Shown in pieces: positions 16,253-24,309 of a stretch of DNA of 34,482 nt; within the stretch, counting starts at the first letter, position 1; the number at the start of each line of letters is the position of its first letter. The translations under genes and the position numbers were made by a program. Below the pieces are notes generated by a model. The model was not told the DNA's origin. It did no database searches and was given only the letters and a program-made list of their open reading frames with translations. This DNA comes from Flavobacteriales bacterium UBA5939. Lineage in GTDB: Bacteria; Bacteroidota; Bacteroidia; Flavobacteriales; Schleiferiaceae. The DNA lies in assembly GCA_002430755.1 (NCBI GenBank), contig DJCX01000081.1, forward strand, positions 23,148 through 57,629. The letters are read 5' to 3'.

Positions 16253-16573
16253 ATGGATTACAAGAAAATGCCTGCGGATAAAACCACAAGAACGCACGAT
16301 ACGAACAAGATTGACGCGCCTACAGAGAATATCTACGAGGCGTTAACAATTATTGCAAAGCGTGCGGAGCAGATCAACGATGACACTCGTGAAGAATTAC
16401 ACGCTAAACTTCAAGAGTTCGCATCTTCGACTGAATCTCTTGAGGAGATCTTTGAAAACAAAGAGCAGATTGAAGTAAGCCGTTTTTACGAGAGCTTACC
16501 AAAGCCAACTGCACTTGCAATGCAAGAGTGGTTAGACAATAACATCTACTTCAGAAGAGAAGAAGAGAAATAA
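16253..16573 (+). CDS. rpoZ: RNA polymerase omega subunit, Bacteroidota type
   Basis: A 106-aa protein of the RpoZ-like family of Bacteroidota. The core matches omega's conserved helices: TENIYEALTIIAKRAEQIN (residues about 25-43) corresponds to the region that embraces the beta-prime C terminus. The C-terminal half, with LPKPTALAMQEWLDNNIYF, is typical of the Bacteroidota form, not E. coli omega. It assists RNA polymerase assembly and, in other bacteria, forms one (p)ppGpp site. The position between bamD and coaBC supports the call. The ATG at 16253 follows bamD by 15 bp. Confidence 0.88.
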   Translation: MDYKKMPADKTTRTHDTNKIDAPTENIYEALTIIAKRAEQINDDTREELHAKLQEFASSTESLEEIFENKEQIEVSRFYESLPKPTALAMQEWLDNNIYFRREEEK

Positions 16574-16583
16574 ATCTAATCCG

Positions 16584-17816
16584 ATGAGTCTTTTGTACAA
16601 TCGCAAGGTGCTGCTTGGCGTTTCAGGTAGTATTGCAGCTTACAAAAGCGCACATCTAGTTAGAGAACTCATTAAAAGGGGTGCCGAAGTCCAGGTTGTC
16701 ATTACTGATGCCGCTAAGGATTTCGTCACCCCTTTGACTCTTTCTACCCTGAGTACACGTCCTGTTTACAGTGCTTTCATCGAAGATGAGCAAAAGGCTT
16801 ATGGAGTTTGGAACAATCATGTTGAAATGGGCTTGTGGGCCGATTTAATGGTTATTGCGCCAGCCTCGTCAAATACGCTTTCTAAAATGGCAACAGGTGC
16901 CTGTGATAATCTTTTAACAGCGGTTTATTTGAGCGCTAAATGTCCTGTTTTTGCAGCGCCTGCAATGGATCTTGATATGTACGCCAATGGCGCAACTTCG
17001 GATAACCTCAAGGTTCTCGAACAGCGAGGTGTGGGAATTATAGACTCTGATTACGGCGAATTGGCATCAGGATTAGTGGGAAAAGGCAGAATGGCAGAAC
17101 CTGAAGCTATTGCCGACCACCTGGAGGAATACTTGCGCTCTACGCTTCCGTTATTTGGTAAAAAGGTTCTTATAAATGCAGGACCCACGCACGAACATTT
17201 AGATCCTGTTCGATTTTTAGGGAATAATAGTTCCGGTAAAATGGGAGCGGCAATTGCAACCGCAGCTAGAGATCTGGGTGCAGATGTACGTTTAGTTTTG
17301 GGGCCTACTCAAACTACGCTCGACTTAAAAGGAATTACAGTTACTCGTGTTACTAGTGCAGACGACATGCTCAGTGCAATGGTATCTGAGTTTACAGATA
17401 GCTCCTTAACGGTGTGTTGTGCTGCAGTAAGCGATTATAAACCTGTATCTCAGGCGGAACACAAGATTAAAAAATCTGATGAGGGCGACTCATTGACTAT
17501 TTCATTAGAGAAAACACCGGATATACTTAGTACACTGGGTACACTCAAAAGGGATGAAAATCATCTCGTAGGTTTTGCACTCGAAACAAGAGACGGCGAG
17601 TCATACGCCAAGCAGAAGCTCATTAAAAAGAATGCTAGCGCAATTGTTCTGAATACTTTAGGTAAGCAGGGAGTGGGCTTCGAAACAGATACCAATGAAG
17701 TGTCTGTGTACACGGCATCCGGTAAAACTTTTTCTTTTCCATTAACTAGCAAGATTGCGCTCGGAAAATCGTTACTTGAGTTATTCATGAGTGAATTTAA
17801 TTTATCCGATGCGTAA
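16584..17816 (+). CDS. coaBC: Bifunctional phosphopantothenoylcysteine decarboxylase / phosphopantothenate-cysteine ligase
   Basis: A 410-aa CoaBC for coenzyme A synthesis. The N-terminal flavoprotein decarboxylase (about 1-185) opens GVSGSIAAYK, has the active-site His in NNHVEMGLWAD (His79) and PAMDLDM where many homologues have PAMNxxM. The C-terminal ligase (about 190-405) shows INAGPTHEHLDPVRFLGNNSSGKMG and CAAVSDYKP. The Cys donating a proton in the E. coli decarboxylase (in ACG) is replaced by Ser162 in LASGLVGKGRM. I believe this variant recurs in Bacteroidota, so loss of function is unlikely, but it deserves checking. It is 10 bp after rpoZ and overlaps porD by eight bases. Confidence 0.93.
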   Translation: MSLLYNRKVLLGVSGSIAAYKSAHLVRELIKRGAEVQVVITDAAKDFVTPLTLSTLSTRPVYSAFIEDEQKAYGVWNNHVEMGLWADLMVIAPASSNTLSKMATGACDNLLTAVYLSAKCPVFAAPAMDLDMYANGATSDNLKVLEQRGVGIIDSDYGELASGLVGKGRMAEPEAIADHLEEYLRSTLPLFGKKVLINAGPTHEHLDPVRFLGNNSSGKMGAAIATAARDLGADVRLVLGPTQTTLDLKGITVTRVTSADDMLSAMVSEFTDSSLTVCCAAVSDYKPVSQAEHKIKKSDEGDSLTISLEKTPDILSTLGTLKRDENHLVGFALETRDGESYAKQKLIKKNASAIVLNTLGKQGVGFETDTNEVSVYTASGKTFSFPLTSKIALGKSLLELFMSEFNLSDA

Positions 17817-18714
17817 GATTATTCTTGTTCTTGTTTCTATAGTCGCCATAGTTCATGCGCAGGCCCAAGAACTTCGGGCTACTGTGAAGGTGCTAAGCCC
17901 TGAAATACAGACGACTAATAAGGACGTATTTGTTGCCTTGGAAAATACTATCCAGAGCTTTTTGAATGGGTATACTTTCACCGAGCACAAGTATTCAGAT
18001 GAAGAAAGAATAGCCTGTAGTTTTATTTTGACTATTGAAGCTATGAATGGAGCTCGTTTTGACGGTAATCTGCAAGTTCAATATTCTCGCCCTGTATTTG
18101 GTTCACAGTACAATAGTCCGGTGCTTAATGTATTGGATAAAGATGTAGTCTTTAGTTATCGTGAAAATGAACCCATTGAATTTCAGCAAAATACATTCAC
18201 CACAAACCTCAGTAGTATACTGGCTTTCTATTCATACATCATCATTGGTATGGACCGATCGACCTTTAAGTTGAACGGTGGAGATGCCGAATTTGCTATT
18301 GCGCAAAGCATAGTCACCACAGCGCAGAGCAGTGGTGGGGCAAGTGGCTGGAAAAGTTTTGACGGAAATAAAAATAGATTCTGGATATCGGATGCCTTGA
18401 ATTCTCCAGCGTTCGAACCTGTAAAGGAGTGTTTATATCTCTACCACCGTCAAGGGCTGGATTTGATGCATATGAGTAGCAATCATAAACAGGCATTGAC
18501 GACCATAACAACAGCGCTTCGTAAACTCGAGGAGCCCAACCAAAAACGTCCGAACAGCTATTTAATGAATCTCTTTTTTGATGCTAAGAATCCTGAGATA
18601 ATTAGTCTCTATTCGGAAGCTGAGTCGCTAGGTGTTGACATTAAAGGTCTACAAGCGATGCTAGAGTCCATTGACCGAACGCACGCAAGTTCCTACTCCA
18701 AATTTGGCAGGTAA
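17809..18714 (+). CDS. porD: DUF4835 family / type IX secretion system protein PorD
   Basis: A 301-aa exported protein. The N terminus RKIILVLVSIVAIVHAQAQ is a cleavable signal peptide, with the mature protein starting near Gln-Glu-Leu. The body matches the DUF4835 family, now often named PorD: features include PEIQTTNKDVFVALENTIQSFLNG, FNGTKYT-like FTEHKYSDEERIACSF, YIIIGMDRSTF, and a Tyr-rich C-terminal half with YLYHRQGLDLM. PorD is reported as needed for type IX secretion in Bacteroidota; its mechanism is unclear to me. The frame opens earlier (17791), but the ATG at 17809 places the signal peptide correctly. It overlaps coaBC by eight bases and is one base from recN. Confidence 0.82.
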   Translation: MRKIILVLVSIVAIVHAQAQELRATVKVLSPEIQTTNKDVFVALENTIQSFLNGYTFTEHKYSDEERIACSFILTIEAMNGARFDGNLQVQYSRPVFGSQYNSPVLNVLDKDVVFSYRENEPIEFQQNTFTTNLSSILAFYSYIIIGMDRSTFKLNGGDAEFAIAQSIVTTAQSSGGASGWKSFDGNKNRFWISDALNSPAFEPVKECLYLYHRQGLDLMHMSSNHKQALTTITTALRKLEEPNQKRPNSYLMNLFFDAKNPEIISLYSEAESLGVDIKGLQAMLESIDRTHASSYSKFGR

Positions 18715-18715
18715 G

Positions 18716-20356
18716 GTGTTGAGAACCATATACATAAAGAACTTTATTTTAATTGACGAGTTACATCTTGACTTTACTCGTGGCTTAACCGTGCTCACAG
18801 GTGAAACAGGCGCTGGAAAAAGTATACTGCTTGGTGCACTTAACGCAGGACTAGGGAAAAGAATCTCGTCAAAAGGAATCCTCAAGGATCCGACCAAAAA
18901 AGGGGTTGTAGAGATCACTATTGATATAGAAGAACATCTGAAAGATGCTTTCGAAGGACTTCAACTTGATTTCGAACCGATAAGCACTTTTCGAAGAGAG
19001 ATATTACCAGGTGGTAAAACACGATGTTTTGTGAACGATACTCCTACAAAAGCCTCAGCTTTACAGGACATCACTGGCCATTTGGTGGACATAAACTCAC
19101 AAAAAGACGAAGGTCTTATTCACAGGCCGTTAGAACAGCTTTCATTGATCGATAGCTTCGTAGAATTTCGCGATGAGAAGAAAAATTATGAGGAGAAATT
19201 TATTGAATTTAGAAGAGTTACTCTCGCTATAAAGGAATTAGAAAATATTGGTCCATCCGAAGATCTCGACTACTTGAAATTCGTGTTTGAAGAATTGAAC
19301 GGATCACCTGTTACACAGGAACAATATATTTCTCTAGAAGAAAGTATTCTTCGGGCTAAATCTATTAGGAATGAGCAAGTTTCGTACGAGAAAGCAAGCG
19401 GTATTCTCAGTAGTGAAAATGGATTGCTCGACCAGCTGTATTCACTGGAATCTGCTTTAATGCAAGCTTCAGACGATGAAACACTTCAGAATCAACTTGA
19501 ACAGGTACGTAATATCATTGCTGATATAAAAGGAGTGGAGCGGGCCATCTCCAAAGGCTTGAATGAGACTATCTCTGAAAGCGAATTCAATGCCTTGCTG
19601 CAGGAAAAATCGAGTATTGACGCTCTTGTCAAAAAGCATAGGGTTTTAACTGTTGAAGAACTTGAGGTAAAGCGCGAAGCAATACGAGAGCGTATAACTT
19701 TATTGGAGAATAAGGACGAAGAGCTGATTCGTTTAAATAAGTTACGTGAACGATTATTAGTAGACCTTGATGCTCTTGGAAACGATATGCATCTATTGCG
19801 AAAGTCGGCTTCAGACCAAATAGAAAAAACACTCAGTGAATATCTCGTGAGGGTAGACCTTCCTAAAGCTAGGCTGCAATTGAGTTGGAATCAAACCTCC
19901 TTTGGAAAATATGGTAAGTATCTACCAGAACTGTTGTTTGCTGCAAATCCCGGTTCTAATATGCAACCGTTAAGCAAAGTAGCTTCAGGAGGTGAGCAAA
20001 GCAGAGTAAAGTTGGCTTTAAAGGCCGTTTTAGGACGTGTTTCTGGATTGAGCACACAACTTTTCGATGAAATAGATTCAGGTATTAGTGGTTCAACCGC
20101 TGAGAAAATCGGTACACTAATGAGAGAAATGTCTGTAAATCAACAGATTATAGCCATTACTCATCTTCCTCAGGTTGCAGCCAAGGGCGATGTACACTTG
20201 TTGGTATCAAAATCGCAACAAGTCGATTCCACTACTTCTAATGTTGTTCCTTTATCTTCTAAGGAAAGAGAGCAAGAAATTGCTAGAATGCTAAGTGGAG
20301 AGAATATTTCTCAGGCCGCTAAGAATCAAGCGAAAACATTGCTCAACGCACGGTAA
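18716..20356 (+). CDS. recN: DNA repair protein RecN
   Basis: A 546-aa SMC-like ATPase. Walker A is GETGAGKS near residue 35, and a long coiled-coil region follows (about 165-350). The ABC signature is VASGGEQSRVKLALK and Walker B/D-loop is LFDEIDSGISG. It acts in recombinational repair of double-strand breaks. The open frame reaches upstream into porD, but homology begins at LRTIYIKNF; the only suitable starts are GTG (18716) or TTG (18719) just after the porD stop, so I place the start at the GTG. Initiation by a rare codon one base after a stop suggests translational coupling to porD. The fabI promoter lies within the final codons. Confidence 0.94.
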   Translation: MLRTIYIKNFILIDELHLDFTRGLTVLTGETGAGKSILLGALNAGLGKRISSKGILKDPTKKGVVEITIDIEEHLKDAFEGLQLDFEPISTFRREILPGGKTRCFVNDTPTKASALQDITGHLVDINSQKDEGLIHRPLEQLSLIDSFVEFRDEKKNYEEKFIEFRRVTLAIKELENIGPSEDLDYLKFVFEELNGSPVTQEQYISLEESILRAKSIRNEQVSYEKASGILSSENGLLDQLYSLESALMQASDDETLQNQLEQVRNIIADIKGVERAISKGLNETISESEFNALLQEKSSIDALVKKHRVLTVEELEVKREAIRERITLLENKDEELIRLNKLRERLLVDLDALGNDMHLLRKSASDQIEKTLSEYLVRVDLPKARLQLSWNQTSFGKYGKYLPELLFAANPGSNMQPLSKVASGGEQSRVKLALKAVLGRVSGLSTQLFDEIDSGISGSTAEKIGTLMREMSVNQQIIAITHLPQVAAKGDVHLLVSKSQQVDSTTSNVVPLSSKEREQEIARMLSGENISQAAKNQAKTLLNAR

Positions 20357-20368
20357 GTGCTATTTTTG
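20339..20368 (+). promoter_or_regulatory. fabI: Consensus Bacteroidota promoter of fabI
   Basis: TTG (20339-20341), exactly 19 bases, then TATTTTTG (20361-20368): a full match to TTG-N19-TAnnTTTG. The TTG lies within the last codons of recN. A start about seven bases downstream of the box would give a leader of roughly 15-20 nt before the fabI ATG at 20392. fabI thus has its own promoter although recN runs into it. Confidence 0.78.
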
Positions 20369-20391
20369 AATTACGAAAAAACACAAAACGT

Positions 20392-21213
20392 ATGTCAAAC
20401 GGATTACTAGAAGGCAAATGCGGTATCGTATTTGGCGCACTTAATTCAGATTCAATTGCTTGGAAAGCCGCTGAAGCAATACATGCACAAGGCGGACGAG
20501 TGGTATTGACTAATGCTCCCATCGCAATGCGCATGGGTGAGCTTAATAATCTTTCGGAAGCGATTAATGCTCCCATTATTCCAGCCGATGCAACGAGTCT
20601 CGACGATCTTAATGCACTAATTGACGGTGCCATGGAACACTTTGGGGGTAAAATTGACTTCATTCTTCATTCGATTGGAATGAGCGTTAATGTCCGTAAA
20701 GGAAAGCACTATACGGAGCTCAACTACGACTGGCTTCAGAAAGGCTGGGATGTAAGTGCGGTTAGTTTTCACAAAGTGATGCAATGTGCCTGGAATAAGG
20801 ATGCCGTGAACGAGTGGGGATCTATTCTTGGGCTTACTTATATGGCCGCGCAACGTACATTCCCAGATTACAACGATATGGCTGATAATAAAAGCTACCT
20901 TGAAAGTATCGCACGCAGTTTTGGTTACCATTGGGGTGTTAAAAACAATGTCCGCGTAAATACCATTTCACAGAGCCCTACACCTACTACTGCAGGGTCT
21001 GGTGTTAAAGGATTTGATGGCTTTATCGCTTACGCTGAGAAGATGTCACCATTAGGGAATGCAACGGCGGAAGACTGTGCCAACTACATTGTAACTATGT
21101 TCTCAGATCTAACAAGACGTGTAACTATGCAAAACCTCTACAACGATGGAGGTTTCAGCACTATGGGAGTTAGTAACATGGTCATGCAACAATTCATGGA
21201 AGGAGAGGAGTAG
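20392..21213 (+). CDS. fabI: Enoyl-[acyl-carrier-protein] reductase FabI
   Basis: A 273-aa short-chain dehydrogenase/reductase that performs the last reduction of each fatty-acid elongation cycle, using NADH or NADPH. The Rossmann loop is variant (GIVFGALNSDSIAW), as in FabI proteins. The catalytic residues Tyr150, Tyr160 and Lys167 keep exactly the spacing of E. coli Tyr146, Tyr156 and Lys163. The substrate-loop stretch TPTTAGSGVKGF and the C-terminal YNDGGFSTMG fit the family. It is the classic triclosan target. It stands as a single-gene unit with its own promoter and terminator. Confidence 0.95.
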   Translation: MSNGLLEGKCGIVFGALNSDSIAWKAAEAIHAQGGRVVLTNAPIAMRMGELNNLSEAINAPIIPADATSLDDLNALIDGAMEHFGGKIDFILHSIGMSVNVRKGKHYTELNYDWLQKGWDVSAVSFHKVMQCAWNKDAVNEWGSILGLTYMAAQRTFPDYNDMADNKSYLESIARSFGYHWGVKNNVRVNTISQSPTPTTAGSGVKGFDGFIAYAEKMSPLGNATAEDCANYIVTMFSDLTRRVTMQNLYNDGGFSTMGVSNMVMQQFMEGEE

Positions 21214-21234
21214 TCCTGTACCATCTGATTATAC

Positions 21235-21271
21235 AGAGAGCCGTTAGCCGTTAAGGTTAGCGGCTCTTTTT
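21235..21271 (+). terminator. Rho-independent terminator after fabI, overlapping the opposing gene's stop
   Basis: GAGCCGTTAGCC (21238-21249) pairs with GGTTAGCGGCTC (21255-21266), with two G-T wobbles and a five-base loop. The stem is extended by A-T pairing and followed by TTTTT (21267-21271). The right arm contains the stop codon and last codons of the convergent glycosyltransferase gene. On the minus strand no T-run follows, so it should serve fabI only. Confidence 0.88.
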
Positions 21272-22621
21272 GTAGAGATAGATCTCCGTCTTAGCAAATT
21301 GCTCTACAAATTCAAATCCAGCGACTTCTCCAGGCATATTTGAAATATAGTATACAGCATCATTTTCTGTGAAATGGTAATCTGTATATCGCTCCGCAAT
21401 TGCTGCCAAACGCCAGTTTTCAGAAAGGGCATCTACCTTTACAGCACTAGGCTTATATGATTCTTCGATTGCCTCGAGTGCGTGGATAACATGTTTATCT
21501 CTAGACGGACTTTTGGAGAAATAGATACTTAGGCCAATGGCCACAACCCAACTACACAAGTTCGAAAGTGAAATTACTTTTACCCACTTTTTTCGCTGAA
21601 TCGGCCATGGATACTCATGTTGTGCAAGATGAATTGCAAACCCCATCATCCAAAAGGCCATGGATGGCATAAAATAATAGTGATGTTGGCGGTCCATAAA
21701 TAGGAAAGGAAGAGTGCCACACAAAGCGAGGAGGAAGAAAAATACGCTTCCACGTTGCAATGTATAAACTTCTTTTTTTCTCCATCTAAATACAATGGTG
21801 ACGAGAATAGGGAGGGTCAACTGCTTTAAAACTTCTAAAATACTTTCTAAAGCACCACCTGCTTGCTCTCGGTTACCAGATAGTGTTGGTAAAAGTTGCC
21901 GATCGAGATACGTAGAAAAGAAACTTTCAAAAGCCGGTTGATACAGGTAAAAGTAGGAGAAAAGGGCGCTAAATACGATGATCATAATAGACATCGAAAC
22001 CAATGCAGCTTTTCTTCGATCAGCATACAATGTGGCCATGATAGGCAAAGTCATCAAAGGAAATAAACTGACCGGGCCTTTTATACCTAAACTAAAGAAG
22101 AACACACCCCCAGCAAGTACACTCCAGAAATAATTCTTTTTCATGGTACCTTCAAAAAGAAGCCATACTACACACAGGACTGCGGCAGAAAGAGGTGCTT
22201 CTAGCATGTTGTTTTGATGTACCCAAATGACCGTTGGTGTTAAAGTCCAAAGCAACTGAGGAATCCAAGCTCTATGACCCGCAGGTATAAATAAGACCCA
22301 TATTCTTCTAAGCATTAGTACACTTAGGCCGTACATGGTATATGGATAGATACGGTCAACCCAGGGCTGATCCCCAAATAATCGATAGAATATACTGTGC
22401 AACCAAAAAGAGAAAGGAGGGTGCTCGTAGAATTCTGGATGGATAGTTGGCGTATAGGATGGAACCCGCAAGGTGCCAATACCGTCATTTATATTCCTAG
22501 CAATTGAAGCATAGGTCAGCCCGTCAAAGAACATGCCTTTTGTAAACAATAGCGGAAGAAGCAATAACGCAGCTATTGCCCAAGAGAATTGATTAAGTCT
22601 ATAGTTTATGATGTGACTCAT
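21257..22621 (-). CDS. GT-C glycosyltransferase, ArnT/PMT (GT39-like) family, membrane protein
   Basis: A 454-aa polytopic membrane protein with about 10 hydrophobic segments in the first 380 residues and a soluble C-terminal tail. The first extracytoplasmic loop has FFDGLTYASIARNI, where the Asp is the usual catalytic or metal residue of GT-C enzymes. Then comes EFYEHPPFSFWLHSIFYRLFG, the EHPP-type motif of ArnT/PMT_2 proteins. Such enzymes use polyprenyl-phosphate sugars on the periplasmic face to modify lipid A, glycans or proteins; the acceptor is unknown. The start overlaps the prfC stop by one base (TAATG), so it is coupled to prfC, a functionally unrelated partner. Confidence 0.82.
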   Translation of the reverse strand: MSHIINYRLNQFSWAIAALLLLPLLFTKGMFFDGLTYASIARNINDGIGTLRVPSYTPTIHPEFYEHPPFSFWLHSIFYRLFGDQPWVDRIYPYTMYGLSVLMLRRIWVLFIPAGHRAWIPQLLWTLTPTVIWVHQNNMLEAPLSAAVLCVVWLLFEGTMKKNYFWSVLAGGVFFFSLGIKGPVSLFPLMTLPIMATLYADRRKAALVSMSIMIIVFSALFSYFYLYQPAFESFFSTYLDRQLLPTLSGNREQAGGALESILEVLKQLTLPILVTIVFRWRKKEVYTLQRGSVFFFLLALCGTLPFLFMDRQHHYYFMPSMAFWMMGFAIHLAQHEYPWPIQRKKWVKVISLSNLCSWVVAIGLSIYFSKSPSRDKHVIHALEAIEESYKPSAVKVDALSENWRLAAIAERYTDYHFTENDAVYYISNMPGEVAGFEFVEQFAKTEIYLYKKSR

Positions 22622-24201
22622 TAGAATTCGCTCTTCATATGGAACGTAATCTTATCAAACTTGTCTTGGGCCATCTGTAAAGAAAACTGAGAATCGGCTA
22701 AGAATACGAGTCGACCGTACTTGTCTTCGGCAAGATAGCGTTGTTTCAGAGTAGAGAACTCTTTAAGCTGATCCTCGTCATTGCTTTCAATCCAACAAGC
22801 TTTAAATGCAGGAAAATTCTCATAGGAGCACTTGGCATTATACTCGTGTTCGAGACGGTATTGAATCACTTCATACTGCAATGCGCCAACAGTGCCAATA
22901 ATCTTCCTGTTGTTCTGTTTAAGAGTAAACAATTGTGCTACACCTTCATCCATTAACTGGTCAATTCCCTTGTTCAACTGCTTGGCCTTTAATGGATCAG
23001 CATTGTTAATGAATCTGAAGTGCTCTGGCGAGAACGATGGAATACCTTTATAGTTCAACTGTTCTTTTGAAGTTAGTGTATCTCCAATTCTGAATGTACC
23101 ATTATCCGGTATACCTATAATATCTCCAGGAAACGCTTCGTCAATTGTACTCTTTTTAGAAGCCATAAATGCAGTCGGAGCACTGACTCTAAATGATTTG
23201 CCACTTCTGGTGTGAACATAGTTTTTATTGCGCTCAAACTTACCACTGACTACTTTTAGGAAAGCAATCCTGTTTCTATGGTTTGGATCGATGTTCGCGT
23301 GAATCTTAAATACGAATCCAGAGAATTCATTCTCATTAGGTCGAACAAGTCTTTGCTCTGCTTCTTTTGGCTGTGGCTCAGGTGCTATGTCTTGAAAACA
23401 ATCGAGCAACTCACGAACACCGAAGTTATTCAATGCGGAACCAAAAAATACAGGACATAGATCTCCGCTTAGATACTCGGAACGGTCAAATTGCGGATAC
23501 ACAGCTTCTAAAAGTTCAAGGTCATTTCTAAGTTCTGTAGCGGCCTCTTCGCCTACATATTCGTCAAGTTCAGGTGAACTAATATCTTCGAAAGAGGTTC
23601 CCTCACTAATTTTTTGTTTGTTGTCGGCACTGTAAAGATTGAGATTCTTTTCCCACATATTATAAACCCCTTGAAAGCGCTGTCCCATACCAATGGGCCA
23701 GGATAGTGGACATAGCGTCAATCCGAGTTTCTGTTCGACTTCATCAATAAGATCGAAACCATCTTTCCCTTCACGGTCCAATTTATTTATGAATACTATA
23801 ATAGGTGTAGCGCGCATGCGACAAACCTTTACAAGTTTTTCTGTTTGAGGCTCAACACCTTTTGCAACATCAATTACTACAATAACACTATCACAAGCAG
23901 TAAGTGTACGGTAAGTATCTTCGGCAAAGTCTTGGTGACCAGGTGTGTCCAGGATATTGATCTTTTTATCTTTGTAATAGAATCCCATCACAGAGGTCGC
24001 CACCGATATACCACGTTGCTTTTCAATCTCCATAAAATCGGATGTCGCAGACTTTTTAACCTTATTACTTTTAACGGCACCAGCCTCTTGAATAGCACCA
24101 CCAAATAACAGAAGTTTTTCTGTTAATGTAGTTTTTCCGGCATCGGGATGGGAAATAATCCCAAAGGTTCTGCGAATACTGATTTCCTTTTCGATTGACA
24201 T
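22621..24201 (-). CDS. prfC: Peptide chain release factor 3
   Basis: A 526-aa translational GTPase of normal RF3 length. G1 is SHPDAGKTT (about 18-26), followed by the RF3-type insert GAIQEAGAVK; switch II is DTPGHQDFAEDTYRTL and G4 is NKLDREG. Domains II and III follow, with the C-terminal region ending FHMKSEF. RF3 recycles RF1/RF2 from terminated ribosomes. The ATG is preceded by a -7 consensus box (24219-24226), and the gene is divergent from the B12 light-sensor gene. It is distinguished from EF-G by length and by the EAGAVK and GHQDF variants. Confidence 0.96.
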   Translation of the reverse strand: MSIEKEISIRRTFGIISHPDAGKTTLTEKLLLFGGAIQEAGAVKSNKVKKSATSDFMEIEKQRGISVATSVMGFYYKDKKINILDTPGHQDFAEDTYRTLTACDSVIVVIDVAKGVEPQTEKLVKVCRMRATPIIVFINKLDREGKDGFDLIDEVEQKLGLTLCPLSWPIGMGQRFQGVYNMWEKNLNLYSADNKQKISEGTSFEDISSPELDEYVGEEAATELRNDLELLEAVYPQFDRSEYLSGDLCPVFFGSALNNFGVRELLDCFQDIAPEPQPKEAEQRLVRPNENEFSGFVFKIHANIDPNHRNRIAFLKVVSGKFERNKNYVHTRSGKSFRVSAPTAFMASKKSTIDEAFPGDIIGIPDNGTFRIGDTLTSKEQLNYKGIPSFSPEHFRFINNADPLKAKQLNKGIDQLMDEGVAQLFTLKQNNRKIIGTVGALQYEVIQYRLEHEYNAKCSYENFPAFKACWIESNDEDQLKEFSTLKQRYLAEDKYGRLVFLADSQFSLQMAQDKFDKITFHMKSEF

Positions 24202-24218
24202 CTACTAAAATTTTGTCG

Positions 24219-24226
24219 CAAATATA
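24219..24226 (-). promoter_or_regulatory. prfC: Candidate prfC -7 promoter box
   Basis: The minus strand reads TATATTTG (complement of 24219-24226), an exact TAnnTTTG match, 17 bases upstream of the prfC ATG. The base triplet 19 bases further upstream is not TTG, so the -33 element is weak or absent. On the other strand I find no convincing promoter for the regulator gene; the best is TAATATTG at 24301-24308 with one mismatch, too close to the start. Confidence 0.5.
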
Positions 24227-24309
24227 CTAAAGCGACCCTCGTCAGTTTATGGTAATTACTTATACTTGCTACCCACAAAACTTTTCTTTCACAGATTCGT
24301 TAATATTGC

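Noticed and set aside
24202..24309. Cobalamin riboswitch upstream of the B12-binding regulator
   Set aside because: 108 bp is too short for the usual element, and I see no B12-box-like sequence; B12 sensing is by the protein itself.
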